DNA of 64,000 nucleotides. Source: Caulochytrium protostelioides (taxonomy: Eukaryota; Chytridiomycota; Caulochytriomycetes; Caulochytriales; Caulochytriaceae). Below are positions 9,676 to 19,244 of this stretch, in pieces; positions within the stretch are counted from its first letter, which is position 1; each line of letters opens with the position of its first letter. The notes under the pieces were generated by a model. The model was not told the origin of the DNA and searched no databases. It was given only the letters and a program-made list of their open reading frames with translations. The stretch covers positions 1 to 64,000 of the forward strand of contig ML014166.1 of the NCBI GenBank assembly GCA_003615045.1. The letters are read 5' to 3'. The position numbers and the translations under genes were made by a program.

Positions 9676-12600
9676 ATGACGGCCGACGCCGAACCCGGTC
9701 GGCCGGCGCTGCAGCCGCGCCGCGCCGCCTCCGACCTGGCGGACCGCCTCGGCGACGTCCTGCTGGCCGCGGCCTCCGCCACGCCCTCGGACGCGTCCTC
9801 GAACGATGCCACGGCCACCGAGATCGATCCGGCGATGGCGGGCGCCGCGGCGGCGGCCACGCCACCACCGGCCGCCATGGCGGCCTACGACCCGTTCATC
9901 GCGCCGTGCCACCTGTCCTTTCCTATGGACAGCGGCGGCGGCGGCGGCGGCGCCTTGAGCGACGAGGACGACGATGAGGCGGCGGCGCACGACGGGCACG
10001 CGACGACGGGCGGCGCCTCGCGGCGCGCCGCGTCCCTGCGGCCGGCACCGCTGCCGCTCCCGTCGCTCGCGTACCCGACGCCGCGGCGCGCCACGGCCGC
10101 CGCGCTGCCGATCCTCACGACCGCCGCCGCCGCGCGCGGCCACCACCGGGAGGCGCACGGGCGGCAGGCGCCCCCCGCCGAGGACGCGGCGGCGGCGGCG
10201 GCGGCGCCGCGGTCGCAGGGCTCGTGGGCGGCGTCGCTGACGCGGGCCGCGCACTTCCTCTCGGAGCAGTTCGTCCCGTCGAGTGTCCGCAGCGAGGCCG
10301 ACGACCCCGTCGCGGTCGCGGTCGCGGTCGCGGTCGCGGCCGCGGCGGCGCGAGAGGGCGGCGCCCGCCGGCCGCGGTGCTGGCCGATCGACGCGACGCC
10401 GACGCCGGACGGGCTCCAGGGTGGCGCCGACGGGCACGCGGCGCCGGCCGGCATGACGTCGATGGGCCTCGTCGGCGCCGGCCACCCGGCGTCCGCGTCC
10501 GTGCGCACCGCCGCCACCCACCTGCCGCGCCACGCGTACACGGGCGCCTGGCCCGCGGCGCCCCTGCCCTTCGGCGCCGCCGTGGACCCGTCGCGCCTGT
10601 CGCTGCCGATGGCGCTCGGCATGCCGATCCATGCCGCCGCCGACCCCGCCGACGCCGCGACCCCCGCGTCGGCCGCGCCCATGCCCGCGACGCTGAGCCG
10701 CACCGCGTCGACAGCTGCGTCGGCCCGCATCGCCGGGTCCTGCACGCCTGAGATCCTCATGTACCACGGCCCCGAGTCGTCGTACTGGACGGCCGAGCAC
10801 ACCGACAGCTACTTCCTCGTGCGCGGGGGGCCGCCGGCCGCCGCGGAGGCCGGGCCCGAGGCGCCGGTGCAGCCGCAGCTCGCGACGTCGCTGGCGGCGT
10901 CGCTGACGGCATCGGTGCTGACGCCGGGTGCGGCCGAGCGCGCCGTCGCCGCCGCCGCGCGCGCCGCCGAGACCGACACCGTGCCGACGTCGCCGAACCG
11001 CTTCGCGACGATCGCGGCGCTCGAGGCCGACCGCGACGACACCAATGCAACCGCCGTCGACGAGGACGCGAGCGACGGCGGCGGCTCGACGCGGTCGTCG
11101 ACGCCGCCGCCGCCTCCCGCGGCCCACGCCACCCTCACGCTGACGCCCGGGCCGCCCGTGCTCCGGACGGTCGCGTGCCTGCGCAGCCTGCGCCACAAGG
11201 ACGCGCTGGTCGCGCTGCGCGGGCCCGACGGCGAGCTCCTGGCCGGCGGCGCCGACATGGCGGTCTGCTGCGCGACGACGACGACGCCGCTGCTGTGCCA
11301 CGCCGCCGGGTGCAAGGGCCGCGCCGCGGCGACGGCTGCCGGCGAGTGCGCGGGCGCCGCGGGTCGGACGCCGTCGGGCCACGCGGCGGCGCGGGGCGGC
11401 CCAGACGTGGAGGCGCTCGCGGACCGGCTGATGGCGCTGCCGTACGCGACGCCGCCGAGGGGCTCGTGCACGCTGGCGCAGACGGCGTTCAATGCCATCA
11501 ATATGCTGCTCGGCATTGGCGTGTTGGCCATGCCCTTCGCGTTCCGGATCGCCGGGTGGGGCGGCGGCCTGCTGCTGACGTGGCTGCTGCTGGCCGTGAC
11601 GCGGTACACGGCGCTGCTCATCGGGCGCATCATGGACACGGCCGTGATCCAGCGGGCCGACGGCCGCTATACGGGCGTCATGAGCTATGCCGACCTCGGC
11701 TTTGTCGCGTTCGGCCGCGTCGGCCACACCCTCATCGGGTCGCTCTTTATGATGGAGCTCTTCGGGGCCTCGGTCGCGCTGCTCATCCTGAGCGCCGACT
11801 CGTTCGCCGTGCTCTGGCCCGAGGTCGCGGTCGTCCACATCAAATGGTTGATCTTCGGCGTCATGGTCGTCACGACGATCCCGCGGCGCTTCAACATCTT
11901 CGGGTATACCAGCCTGCTGGGCATCGTGGCGCTCGTCAATCTGGCGTGCATCCTCATCTACAACGGCCTCGCCTACGACGGTGTCCCGGGCAGCCTCCGG
12001 CACCCGGCGCCGACCACCTGGCTGCCGCCGCAGTGGTTCCCGGTGCCGCTGACGTTCGGCCTCGTCATGGCCGGCTACTGCTCACACAGCGTGTTCCCCA
12101 GCATGTACCGCGAGATGGCGCAGCCCGCCGAGTACCCGCGCGTGGTCAATATCGCGTACGCCGTCACTGGGCTCTTCACCATGCTGATCGCCGTCGCCGG
12201 CTACCTCATGTTCGGCGACCAGACGCTCGAGGAAATCACGCTCAACCTCGCGACCGTCAATGGCTACCCGCGGCGGCTGACGGCGCTCGCCGTGTTCCTG
12301 ATCGGCGTCAACCCGCTGACCAAGTTCGGGCTGACCGTGAACCCGATCGCGCAGAACCTGGAGGCCTGGCTGGCGCGGTGCTGCGCGCAGCGCGGCGGAC
12401 CTCTCCGGCGGCCGCGTGGCGGGCGGCGCGCAGGCGTCCTGCCGTGGCTGCGCCACCACCTCCGCCGTCTCGGCCGCCTGGTGCCCTGGCCGTATCGTCG
12501 CGACGCGGTCCAGCTGCCTTCCGAGAGCAGCGACGCGGCCGAGACGTGCGGCCTGCTCGGGGCCGACCCGGCGTCCTGCCACGTGGCGTCGGCGTCCGCG

Positions 12601-12954
12601 CGCGCCGCGGACGACGCGGCCCTCGATGCCCTGCGCCTCGAGACGCACCGGTGGCGGTACCGGCTGCCAGTCCGGACGGCGCTGGCGGTCGCGATCGTCG
12701 TGACGGCGTGCTACTTCCCCGGGTTCCACCAGGTGATGGCGCTCCTGGGCTCGCTGCTGGCGTTCACCATCTCGGTCATGACGCCGTGTATCGGATGGTG
12801 GCGCCTCGCCATGCCGGCCATGGCGCGGCGGGAGCAGGCCTGGCTCGGCTTCTGCCTGGTGCTCAGCGTCATTGGCATCGTCCTCGGTACGGCCTGGGCA
12901 ATCCTGCCGCTCCATCTGACCCCCGCGGTGTTCTCGCTCACGGCCGCAGTCTAG
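9676..12954 (+). CDS. AAAP-family amino-acid transporter, vacuolar AVT type
   Basis: Predicted proton-coupled amino-acid carrier of the AAAP superfamily (SLC32/36/38; yeast Avt proteins), probably vacuolar. ATG 9676 gives 1092 residues. The first ~595 are low-complexity Ala/Pro/Arg sequence with no family match. The transporter fold starts with TLAQTAFNAINMLLGIGVLA (about 599-618), the conserved AAAP TM1 with its unwound GIGVLAMP element. About ten further hydrophobic segments follow, including FGLVMAGYCSHSVFPSMYRE (TM6 region) and final helices ending in AWAILPLHL. A hydrophilic loop rich in Arg and Ser (about 905-985) separates the last helices. Length is far above yeast Avt1 (602), because of the N-terminal extension. 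No intron is needed. The frame is open to 9598 but without another ATG. Confidence 0.85.
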   Translation: MTADAEPGRPALQPRRAASDLADRLGDVLLAAASATPSDASSNDATATEIDPAMAGAAAAATPPPAAMAAYDPFIAPCHLSFPMDSGGGGGGALSDEDDDEAAAHDGHATTGGASRRAASLRPAPLPLPSLAYPTPRRATAAALPILTTAAAARGHHREAHGRQAPPAEDAAAAAAAPRSQGSWAASLTRAAHFLSEQFVPSSVRSEADDPVAVAVAVAVAAAAAREGGARRPRCWPIDATPTPDGLQGGADGHAAPAGMTSMGLVGAGHPASASVRTAATHLPRHAYTGAWPAAPLPFGAAVDPSRLSLPMALGMPIHAAADPADAATPASAAPMPATLSRTASTAASARIAGSCTPEILMYHGPESSYWTAEHTDSYFLVRGGPPAAAEAGPEAPVQPQLATSLAASLTASVLTPGAAERAVAAAARAAETDTVPTSPNRFATIAALEADRDDTNATAVDEDASDGGGSTRSSTPPPPPAAHATLTLTPGPPVLRTVACLRSLRHKDALVALRGPDGELLAGGADMAVCCATTTTPLLCHAAGCKGRAAATAAGECAGAAGRTPSGHAAARGGPDVEALADRLMALPYATPPRGSCTLAQTAFNAINMLLGIGVLAMPFAFRIAGWGGGLLLTWLLLAVTRYTALLIGRIMDTAVIQRADGRYTGVMSYADLGFVAFGRVGHTLIGSLFMMELFGASVALLILSADSFAVLWPEVAVVHIKWLIFGVMVVTTIPRRFNIFGYTSLLGIVALVNLACILIYNGLAYDGVPGSLRHPAPTTWLPPQWFPVPLTFGLVMAGYCSHSVFPSMYREMAQPAEYPRVVNIAYAVTGLFTMLIAVAGYLMFGDQTLEEITLNLATVNGYPRRLTALAVFLIGVNPLTKFGLTVNPIAQNLEAWLARCCAQRGGPLRRPRGGRRAGVLPWLRHHLRRLGRLVPWPYRRDAVQLPSESSDAAETCGLLGADPASCHVASASARAADDAALDALRLETHRWRYRLPVRTALAVAIVVTACYFPGFHQVMALLGSLLAFTISVMTPCIGWWRLAMPAMARREQAWLGFCLVLSVIGIVLGTAWAILPLHLTPAVFSLTAAV

Positions 12955-13307
12955 CGGATCGTGTTGGCTCTGTCGCATCCTCTTCTTTGTAGTGTTTCTT
13001 GTGCTGTTTGCTTCAGTGTTCTGTTCACCATCATCGCGAGCACCGCGACCGGATTGGTGATGGATTGGCCAAACGCGTTTTTCGAATCGCTGGGTTTCAG
13101 ACGGTCGTGAGAGGCGCCGTCGCGCATCAGGGGGAAAAGAATCGCCATATTTTTTTTTTGGCTGATCGCGCCGCCTCGCATCCCTCGGACTTCCGGGATC
13201 CAGACAGCGCCTGCGGGCTGACCGCGGAGCGCGACGCCTTCCGCCGTCCCTTTGATGGTGGCGCCATGCCGGCTTCCGACGGCCTCCGTGAGCGCGCATC
13301 CCGATGC

Positions 13308-13334
13308 CGGTGACCATGAGGATCATGGTCACCG
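13308..13334. other. Perfect 12-bp inverted repeat with 3-nt spacer
   Basis: CGGTGACCATGA, spacer GGA, then TCATGGTCACCG, the exact reverse complement. It could form a hairpin or be a dyad-binding site. It lies about 350 bases downstream of the transporter stop codon and 1.1 kb upstream of the RMD1-like gene. No function is assignable. Confidence 0.7.
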
Positions 13335-13829
13335 AATGACGAGCGACGGCCGTGCCGCACGCGTTGGCGCGAGGGCGTGACGCTATCAGCCTCCGCTGGC
13401 GTGGAGCGGAGCCCGAGACTAGCGGCGTTAACGATCGGCCGATCCGGCGGGAGGGTGGCGGAGGCCGGTGGCGGCGGCGGCCCGTGCCTCGAGGCGCTGT
13501 GGCGCTTCGGCTTGCTCCGAGGCGTGAGGCGTCCGGCGCGGGTCGGGCCAAGTCGGGGTTGGCGCGGCAAGTGCCGCGGTCGGCGCGCGAGGACCGCGCG
13601 AGCAGCGAAGAAGGGGACGGCGGGGCGGTTACTGCCGAGTGGGCGAAAGGCGGCGACGTGGCCGGGTCTGTTGCTCCTCGTCAGGGTGTTCGTCGCCGAT
13701 ACTCGTTGCCGCGAGAGCGAGAGGGCGATGGGACGATACGACGATGCGACTCGACGAAGACTGCCGCCGTCCATCTGATCCAACAAGACATCGCGGCTCC
13801 CTTGGATCTCCCACAAGATGGGAAGGAGC

Positions 13830-13856
13830 TGACGTCACAGGGGTCCCGTGACGTCG
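13830..13856. promoter_or_regulatory. Pair of CRE-like (ATF/CREB) sites
   Basis: TGACGTCA at 13830-13837 is a perfect palindromic CRE; TGACGTCG at 13849-13856 differs in the last base. The 19-base spacing places them about two helical turns apart. They are some 570 bases upstream of the RMD1-like ATG. bZIP control is inferred from the motif only. Confidence 0.35.
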
Positions 13857-14373
13857 CATGCGCCTGGTATGGATGGGTGGTTGGATGGGTGACCAGCGAA
13901 CACAGACGCTTTGGGATGGTCCGTTTGGAACCACCGCTGCTCCCACATCCCGCCGCCCTTCGACATCCCCGCTCGCCGCATCCCTGATTCCTTCTCCAAC
14001 GTGTCGTAGAGAGCGATTGTGGCCATCCATCCCGCGCGGTCCTCTCCTGCCAGAGCCGCCGCTGTTCATAGATAACGACGCATCTCGTCCTGGTGACGAA
14101 CGTCTTCCCCCCGATTGAGTATCAAGAGTGGATCGCCGACGCTCGCTCGTGTTCCGCAGCGTTTCGAGGAGTCCTGCATCGGTGTGTGCATCGGGCGGTG
14201 GTCTCGATTCTGCCACGGACCACCTGCCACGGGCACTGCCGATCGGCTTATCCCGCAAACTCCGACGGCCTCGCTCTCCACCGCGTCCGTCTGGCCCCTT
14301 TTCTTGCGGAAGCGGCTAACGGCCTCCTTGACCCCTTAGCAGGGCCATCCTCGCTCTCTCGCTCTCTCGCCCT

Positions 14374-14376
<3 letters not shown>

Positions 14377-14406
<30 letters not shown>
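14377..14406. repeat. (GCC)10 directly before the RMD1-like start codon
   Basis: Ten GCC triplets abut the ATG at 14407, preceded by CTCTCG repeats. As 5' UTR this would be a GC-rich leader immediately before the initiation codon. Confidence 0.9.
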
Positions 14407-14407
<1 letters not shown>

Positions 14408-16227
14408 TGCTGTCGGCGCGCCGCTGGGCGCAGCACTGCGTGCCCAATCCGACCCGCGCGTCGCGGGCCTACCATGCGGCCGGCCGCAGCGCCGTCACCG
14501 CGGCTACCGTCGCCGGCACCACCGTACTCGACACGGGCACCTCGCTCGTGCACCCGCGCCACACGGTCCGCGCTCGGGCACGGCCGTTGGCGTCAGCATT
14601 GGCGTCGTTGTCGACGTCGCGCGGGATCCTGACGCTGGACCGCCGCGGCCTCGCGACGAGCGTGGTGTCCTCGCCAAACACGGCCCGCAGCCAGGCCAAC
14701 GGATCACCGGCCGCCCGCCTCGCAAGCCACGCGGCATCGTCGGCGGCCGCCGCCGCGGCCGCGGCAGCGACGGCGCCGGTCAACGTCGCGGGCAGCAGCG
14801 CAGCGAACGGCAGCAGCGGCAACAACGGCAACGGCCAGTCGAAACGCATCCTCAACTCAGAGCGCGCGCTCAAGCAGAAGCGCAAGCGCCTGCGCAGCGT
14901 CGTGCAGAACCTCAACAAGCGCCAGGCCTTCCGCGTCGAGGCCTTCTGCACCGCCGAGGGCTACCGCTTCCCGGACCTGCTCGAGCGCCTGCATCAGCAG
15001 TACACGGTTGCGCCGTACCTCGCCGAGGACGTGATCCACGTGCGACTGCGCAACCCGCACGGCGCCTACACCGTCGGATTCGGGGGCAGCAGCAGCGAGG
15101 CGCCCGGCGCCGCGGCAAGCAGCGCCGCGCCGGAGACGGCGTCGATGTCTATGTCGGCATCGGCGTCCACCGGAAGCGACGCGCACCCGAAGGTCGCCGA
15201 GGCCTTCTTCTTCTCGAATGGCACGTTCGTCACGTGGGGCGCGACGGAGCTCCAGAACACGGCCCTGCTGAAGGACGTGAAGGCGTTCGAGATCAACGCT
15301 TACGCGCAAGTCGCGACCGAGATGTTCTACTACCTGCCGCTCGTGTCGACGACGCACGTCGAGGAGATCCGCGACGAGGACTGGCGCGGCGGCGGCGTGC
15401 TCAGCCCTTCGGGCGCCCTGGCCGGTGGCGGCGGCGGCGCGCGCGCCCGCTCGCTCGGCATCAAGGATGACGACGTCCTGCTCATGGGCGACACGATCCT
15501 GCTGCGCAGCGACCCGCCGCCCGCGGACGCCGCCGACGGCGGCATCGACTTGGACGGCCACGCGGGCCCCGGTCACGTGCCCCTCCCGCCGACGGGCACG
15601 TTCGACGGCGCCGTCAGCCTCGGCCTCAGCGCGTACGCGGGCGGGCCCCCGCTGACGCTGCCGCAGCGCCAGCTGGCCGTGTCGTCGGCGCTCATGCGCT
15701 CGGCGAAGCTCGAGTGCTGGGAGGAGATGCTCGACACGCATCTCGCGAAGCTGCAGCCCATCCCTGAGGCGCTGTCGCGCGCGTCGCATCTGCCCGTGTC
15801 GCGCGCGCAGATTTTGCAGAACATCGGCGAGCTGTTCGCGCTGCGCGGGCGCGTCAACCTGCACTCGGACCTGCTGAGCGCGCCGGACTTCTGCTGGAGC
15901 TCCGACCGCATGGAGACCGTCTTCGAGACCGTGAGCCGCAACCTCGAGGTCAAGCCGCGCATCGCCGTGTTCAACAAGAAGCTCGACTATGCGAACGAGC
16001 TCGCGGAGGTGATGCGCAACCACGGGCACGACCACTACGCGCTGAAGCTGGAGTGGGCGATTATTGTGCTGATTGCCGTCGAGATTGTCTTTGAGCTCAT
16101 CCGATGGGGTGAGCGGTACGGCTTGATTGAGCTGGCGCCGTGGCCGGACCACTATGCCAACGACCCCCACGACCACGGGCACCAGCACCATACGGCGGGA
16201 TCGAGTGCTCCGGTGGCCGCCGCCTGA
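14407..16227 (+). CDS. RMD1: RMD1/DUF155-family mitochondrial protein
   Basis: Member of the Rmd1/RMND1 (DUF155) family, mitochondrial membrane-associated proteins linked to organelle translation and nuclear-mitochondrial signalling. The product has 606 residues. The start MLSARRWAQHCVPNPTRASR is a typical presequence, basic with no acidic residue. The family domain begins near residue 165 (QNLNKRQAFRVEAFCTAEGY). It includes FSNGTFVTWGATE, the segment KAFEINAYAQVATEMFYYLP, and the helical part SSALMRSAKLECWEEMLD with GRVNLHSDLLSAPDFCWSS. It ends in a hydrophobic helix (about 547-565, LEWAIIVLIAVEIVFELI) before a His-rich tail. A glycine/alanine-rich insert (about 325-420) splits the domain. 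Both ends match the family layout, so no intron is required. Confidence 0.88.
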
Positions 16228-16674
16228 TTCGCCAATGGGTGGAGGCTCGTTGGTGTGTCATTTTTGTTTCGATGAATTTTGTTCTCTGTAGTCGTAATCT
16301 GTTCTTAGAGAGAGGTGTTTCCATCGATGGCGCGATTGATGTGATTACCAGCGGCATCGAAGTAGCCGACGCCGTGTCACGTTGTTGGGAGAGCAGCAGC
16401 AGCAGCAGCAGCACGCATTGCATGCACAAGATCTTGATCAAGGTATTTTTTTTTTGTTTCTGTACAGGCATGCGACGTCGTAGCAAAAAAAAGGAGGATG
16501 AACGGGCAGAGGCGAACGTGGGATGGGATGTGACGCATCCGCGTGGAAAGAAAAGGACGACAGACAGTGCTGGCGCGCTCCCCTGACCCCGCATGGGCTG
16601 CCCCACGTGCAACCAACACGTGCAGCAGTCAGCACATGCAGCCCCCCTCCGCGCGCACGCGTGGGGACTCTCGC
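16228..16674. other. Convergent 3' region between RMD1-like and PSMA4 genes
   Basis: No gene seen. It contains an AGC repeat at about 16389-16411 and T- and A-rich runs near 16444-16453 and 16483-16491. These make it less GC-rich than the genes and suitable as 3' UTR and terminator for both. Confidence 0.55.
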
Positions 16675-17909
16675 TTAGAGGCCCGCCGGGTCCTCGTCCT
16701 CGGCCAGCTCGCTGAGGACGCCCTCCTTCTTGAGGAGCGCGTTGACTTCGGGCGCGGTGTAGGCGCGGAAGACGACGTCGCCGGTGCGCTTGGAGCGCGT
16801 GACGGTCGCGAACTCGAGGCGGTCGGCGGACATGGCGCTGTTGTCGGCGGTCTTACCGACGATCTTGATCACGAGGCTGATCGCCTCGGCGAGCGTCATG
16901 TCCGGGCGGTAGTCGGTCTTGAGGAGGGCCTTGGCGTTGCTCGCGTTGCCGCCGATGGCGGTCGCCTGCCAGCCGCCGTAGTTGCCCGAGGGGTCGGTCA
17001 GGTACAGCTGGAAGCCGCGGCTCTCGTCCCAGCCGGCGTAGAGGATGGACACGCCGAAGGGCCGCAGCCCGCCGTACTGCGTGTACGCCTGCTTGTGAGA
17101 CGCCAGCGTCGACACGAGGACCTCGACGGGCACGTTCTCGCCGTAGTCGAGGTAGTGCTGCTGCGCGAGGCTCTGCAGCGTCGTGACGAGCGTGTTCGCG
17201 TCGGCCGTAAAGCCCGCGACGGCGACGGCGACGCGCTCGTCCACTCGGTAGATCTTCTCTTGCGAGTTCGTCTGGTCAAGCAGCTTCGACGTGACCTTCT
17301 TTTCCGTCGCGAGCACCACGCCTTCGGGCGTCACAATGCCGATGGCGGCGCCGGCGTGGTTGATCGCTTCCATGGCATACTCGACCTGGTACAGACGACC
17401 TGTTGAGGGGACGATCGTCCGCATCCGCACATCCAAGCATCATCAAACATGAAACCATGAACCATCAGCTGTGAGTCTACCACATCGTTTTTTGGAGCAG
17501 AGCGCCTCGATCATCCAAGCAGGCCCCCAGGGCCTAGGGACGACGACTCGTTCCAGGGGCGGTCAGCCGGCGAGACGTCGGAGGCGGAATGGGGAGCCTT
17601 CTCTGCTCCATTCCGCGCGCATGCCGCCCAGCCGCTCATCGAGCAGCATGCACCGCACGACATGCCGACGCGATGTCGAGCCGTCGTGGACTGCCATGCG
17701 ATGGCTGCCATATGATGGTCACCATGCGATGACGACGCAGCAAGGGGGCGAGTGACCCGCATGCCGCGGTGATCCGCCCGGGGGTTTGGCGGGTGGCCCG
17801 GCGGAGGGTCCGGTCGATGGTCACCCCTCTCGGACGGCGCGTCTCGGTCAAGTAAGCAAGTACCTTCTGGCGAGAAGATGGTCGTCCGCGAATCATAGCG
17901 GCGCGACAT
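16675..17909 (-). CDS. PRE9: 20S proteasome alpha-3 subunit (PSMA4/Pre9), one intron
   Basis: Structural alpha-ring subunit of the 20S proteasome. Two exons: 17864-17909 encodes MSRRYDSRTTIFSPE plus one base; 16675-17399 encodes the rest. Donor GAAG/GTACTT and acceptor CAACAG/GTC join in frame to give IFSPEGRLYQVEYAMEA, the near-invariant alpha-subunit N-terminal gate segment. Total 256 residues, against 261 in human PSMA4 and 258 in yeast Pre9. Further diagnostic segments are QAYTQYGGLRPFGVS and LYLTDPSGNYGGWQAT, which single out alpha-3 among the seven alpha types. No catalytic Thr is expected. The C-terminus is short and acidic (EDEDPAGL), without the Lys-rich tail of animal PSMA4. The gene converges on the RMD1-like gene. 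Confidence 0.95.
17400..17863 (-). other. Intron of the proteasome alpha-3 gene (464 nt, phase 1)
   Basis: Bounded by GTACTT and CAACAG on the minus strand. The joined protein reproduces the family N-terminus exactly through SPEGRLYQVEY, so the boundaries are secure from the sequence. Confidence 0.93.
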
Positions 17910-18782
17910 GGCGGCTCGTGGAGATGCGGTCGATGCGGGGTAAATGCGGGGGTCAGATATCACGGTCTCTGGGGCGGCTCAGCAGCAGCAGCGAACGTCG
18001 AGCGCAACAGCAGCGAAACGAGGAGTCGCAGCGCGGGTTTTCCTCGACGGGTTCAGCAGGGTGGATAGGCGCGATCGCAGGCGTCGTTGGATCCGGAACA
18101 AGCGGGCCGGAAGAACAGAGACCACGATCGTGGGATCGCCAGGAGAGATCCGGAAGTCAGCGTCCACGCGTCGATCCCTGGCGTGGCGACCGTTCATGCA
18201 CGCCCTGTCGACGTGCATGCGCCCGCGGCCCGTTCGAGGCGAAGTGCCGCGGATCCGTTGGATCCCGCCGTAGCCAAGACGGCCATCAGGGCCTCTCCTT
18301 TGTTGCTTGGCGCGCTCGTGTGCAAGGCGGCTCGCGCCGCCGCCATTCGCGCCACCCACACGCGTCGCGCCCCGCCGTTGGCCTCATACGCGCGTCGCTC
18401 CGCGTCGATGTGGCGTGGGCCTGCCGCCCCCGATGCCGGCGGCCGCGAGCGTTGCTGGCGAAAGCGGAACAAAAGGCACGCAGTTCGAATCCTGACGCGT
18501 TTCATGAATTTTATGATGTCCATCGCGAGGCCACGAGGAGCCCATGCACCGACACAAATCGTGCCGGAGGTCCAGGAGCAGAACCCGAATGCTGGGTAGT
18601 GGAAGTGTCATGAATAAGTTAAAACAAAGGCGACAGGGTAGGGACGTCTCAGCCTGTCGGAGCGTCTCCTGGAGTCTCTGCGGGCAGAACGCAATCACCC
18701 AGTCGCAGCGCTGCCCCGAGAGGACGCCGTCCACGTCGTTCTCTCGGATGCAAACGAGAAAGCAGCGACGGCTGTGACGGTC
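17910..18782. other. Intergenic stretch upstream of the proteasome gene
   Basis: No gene supported on either strand. A TTCGAATC element near 18484 looks like a tRNA T loop, but its flanks do not pair. Promoter of the proteasome gene and 3' end of the 18783 gene are expected here. Confidence 0.5.
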
Positions 18783-19244
18783 TTAGGCGCTGCGCAAGCG
18801 GTTGCGGCGCTTGTTCTCCTTGCTGAGGCGGTGCTCGGCGAGGGTGCGGAGCTTGCGCTCAGTCGCACCGACGAGCGGGCGGCGGTAGTACGCGAGGCTC
18901 GCCTGGAGCCGGGTCATCTCTGTCAAGCGCTCCTGGACGGCGATCTTGCCGGTCTGCAGGCGGCGGCGGAACACCACCGCGTCGCTGCTGCGGCTGCGCG
19001 CGTCGTCGGCGCCGCCCACCGCTGGCAGCGCCTCGGCGGCCGCCAGGTCGCCGGCCGCGGCCTTGCGCTGGGAAGCCTTGGCCTTGGCCTTGGACGCCTT
19101 GGCCTGCGTCTTCGACGGGCGTGCGGCGCCCAGAGCCGATGCCGACGCCGGAGCCGATGGCGGCGCGGCGACCGATCCGGTGGCTTTCTGGAGGAACTGG
19201 TTGAGCAGCTGCTGCGCCGCCGCGTCGTTCGATGGAACCGGCAT
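18783..19244 (-). CDS. Small basic protein of unknown function
   Basis: I do not recognise this 153-residue protein. It starts MPVPSNDAAAQQLLNQFLQK, runs through an Ala/Lys/Ser-rich linker (about 28-80), and ends in a basic, probably helical region: VFRRRLQTGKIAVQERLTEM, then SLAYYRRPLVGATERKLRTL, then LSKENKRRNRLRSA. The charge, small size and Arg/Lys-rich C-terminus resemble small nucleolar or ribosome-assembly factors, but this is an impression and not a family match. In its favour as a real gene are an ATG start, a conserved-looking C-terminus that differs in composition from the noise frames around it, and a position between two gene-free stretches. No intron boundary was needed. Confidence 0.55.
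   Translation of the reverse strand: MPVPSNDAAAQQLLNQFLQKATGSVAAPPSAPASASALGAARPSKTQAKASKAKAKASQRKAAAGDLAAAEALPAVGGADDARSRSSDAVVFRRRLQTGKIAVQERLTEMTRLQASLAYYRRPLVGATERKLRTLAEHRLSKENKRRNRLRSA

Larger units (their letters stand above)
12955..14406. other. Intergenic stretch upstream of RMD1-like gene
   Basis: No gene supported. It holds a 12-bp perfect inverted repeat (13308-13334), two CRE-like TGACGTC sites (13830-13856), and CT-rich then GCC-repeat sequence running into the RMD1-like start codon. Frames of 200 or so codons on both strands lack recognisable domains. Confidence 0.55.

Noticed and set aside
9238-12003. Antisense frame of 921 codons over the transporter gene
   Set aside because: Arg-rich shadow of the sense gene, lacking any family feature.
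13127-13987. Frames of about 210-230 codons on both strands between transporter and RMD1-like genes
   Set aside because: Arg/Ser/Pro-rich with no domain and no ordered segment.
18476-18500. TTCGAATC resembling a tRNA T loop
   Set aside because: The five bases on either side do not pair, and no D or anticodon arm precedes it.
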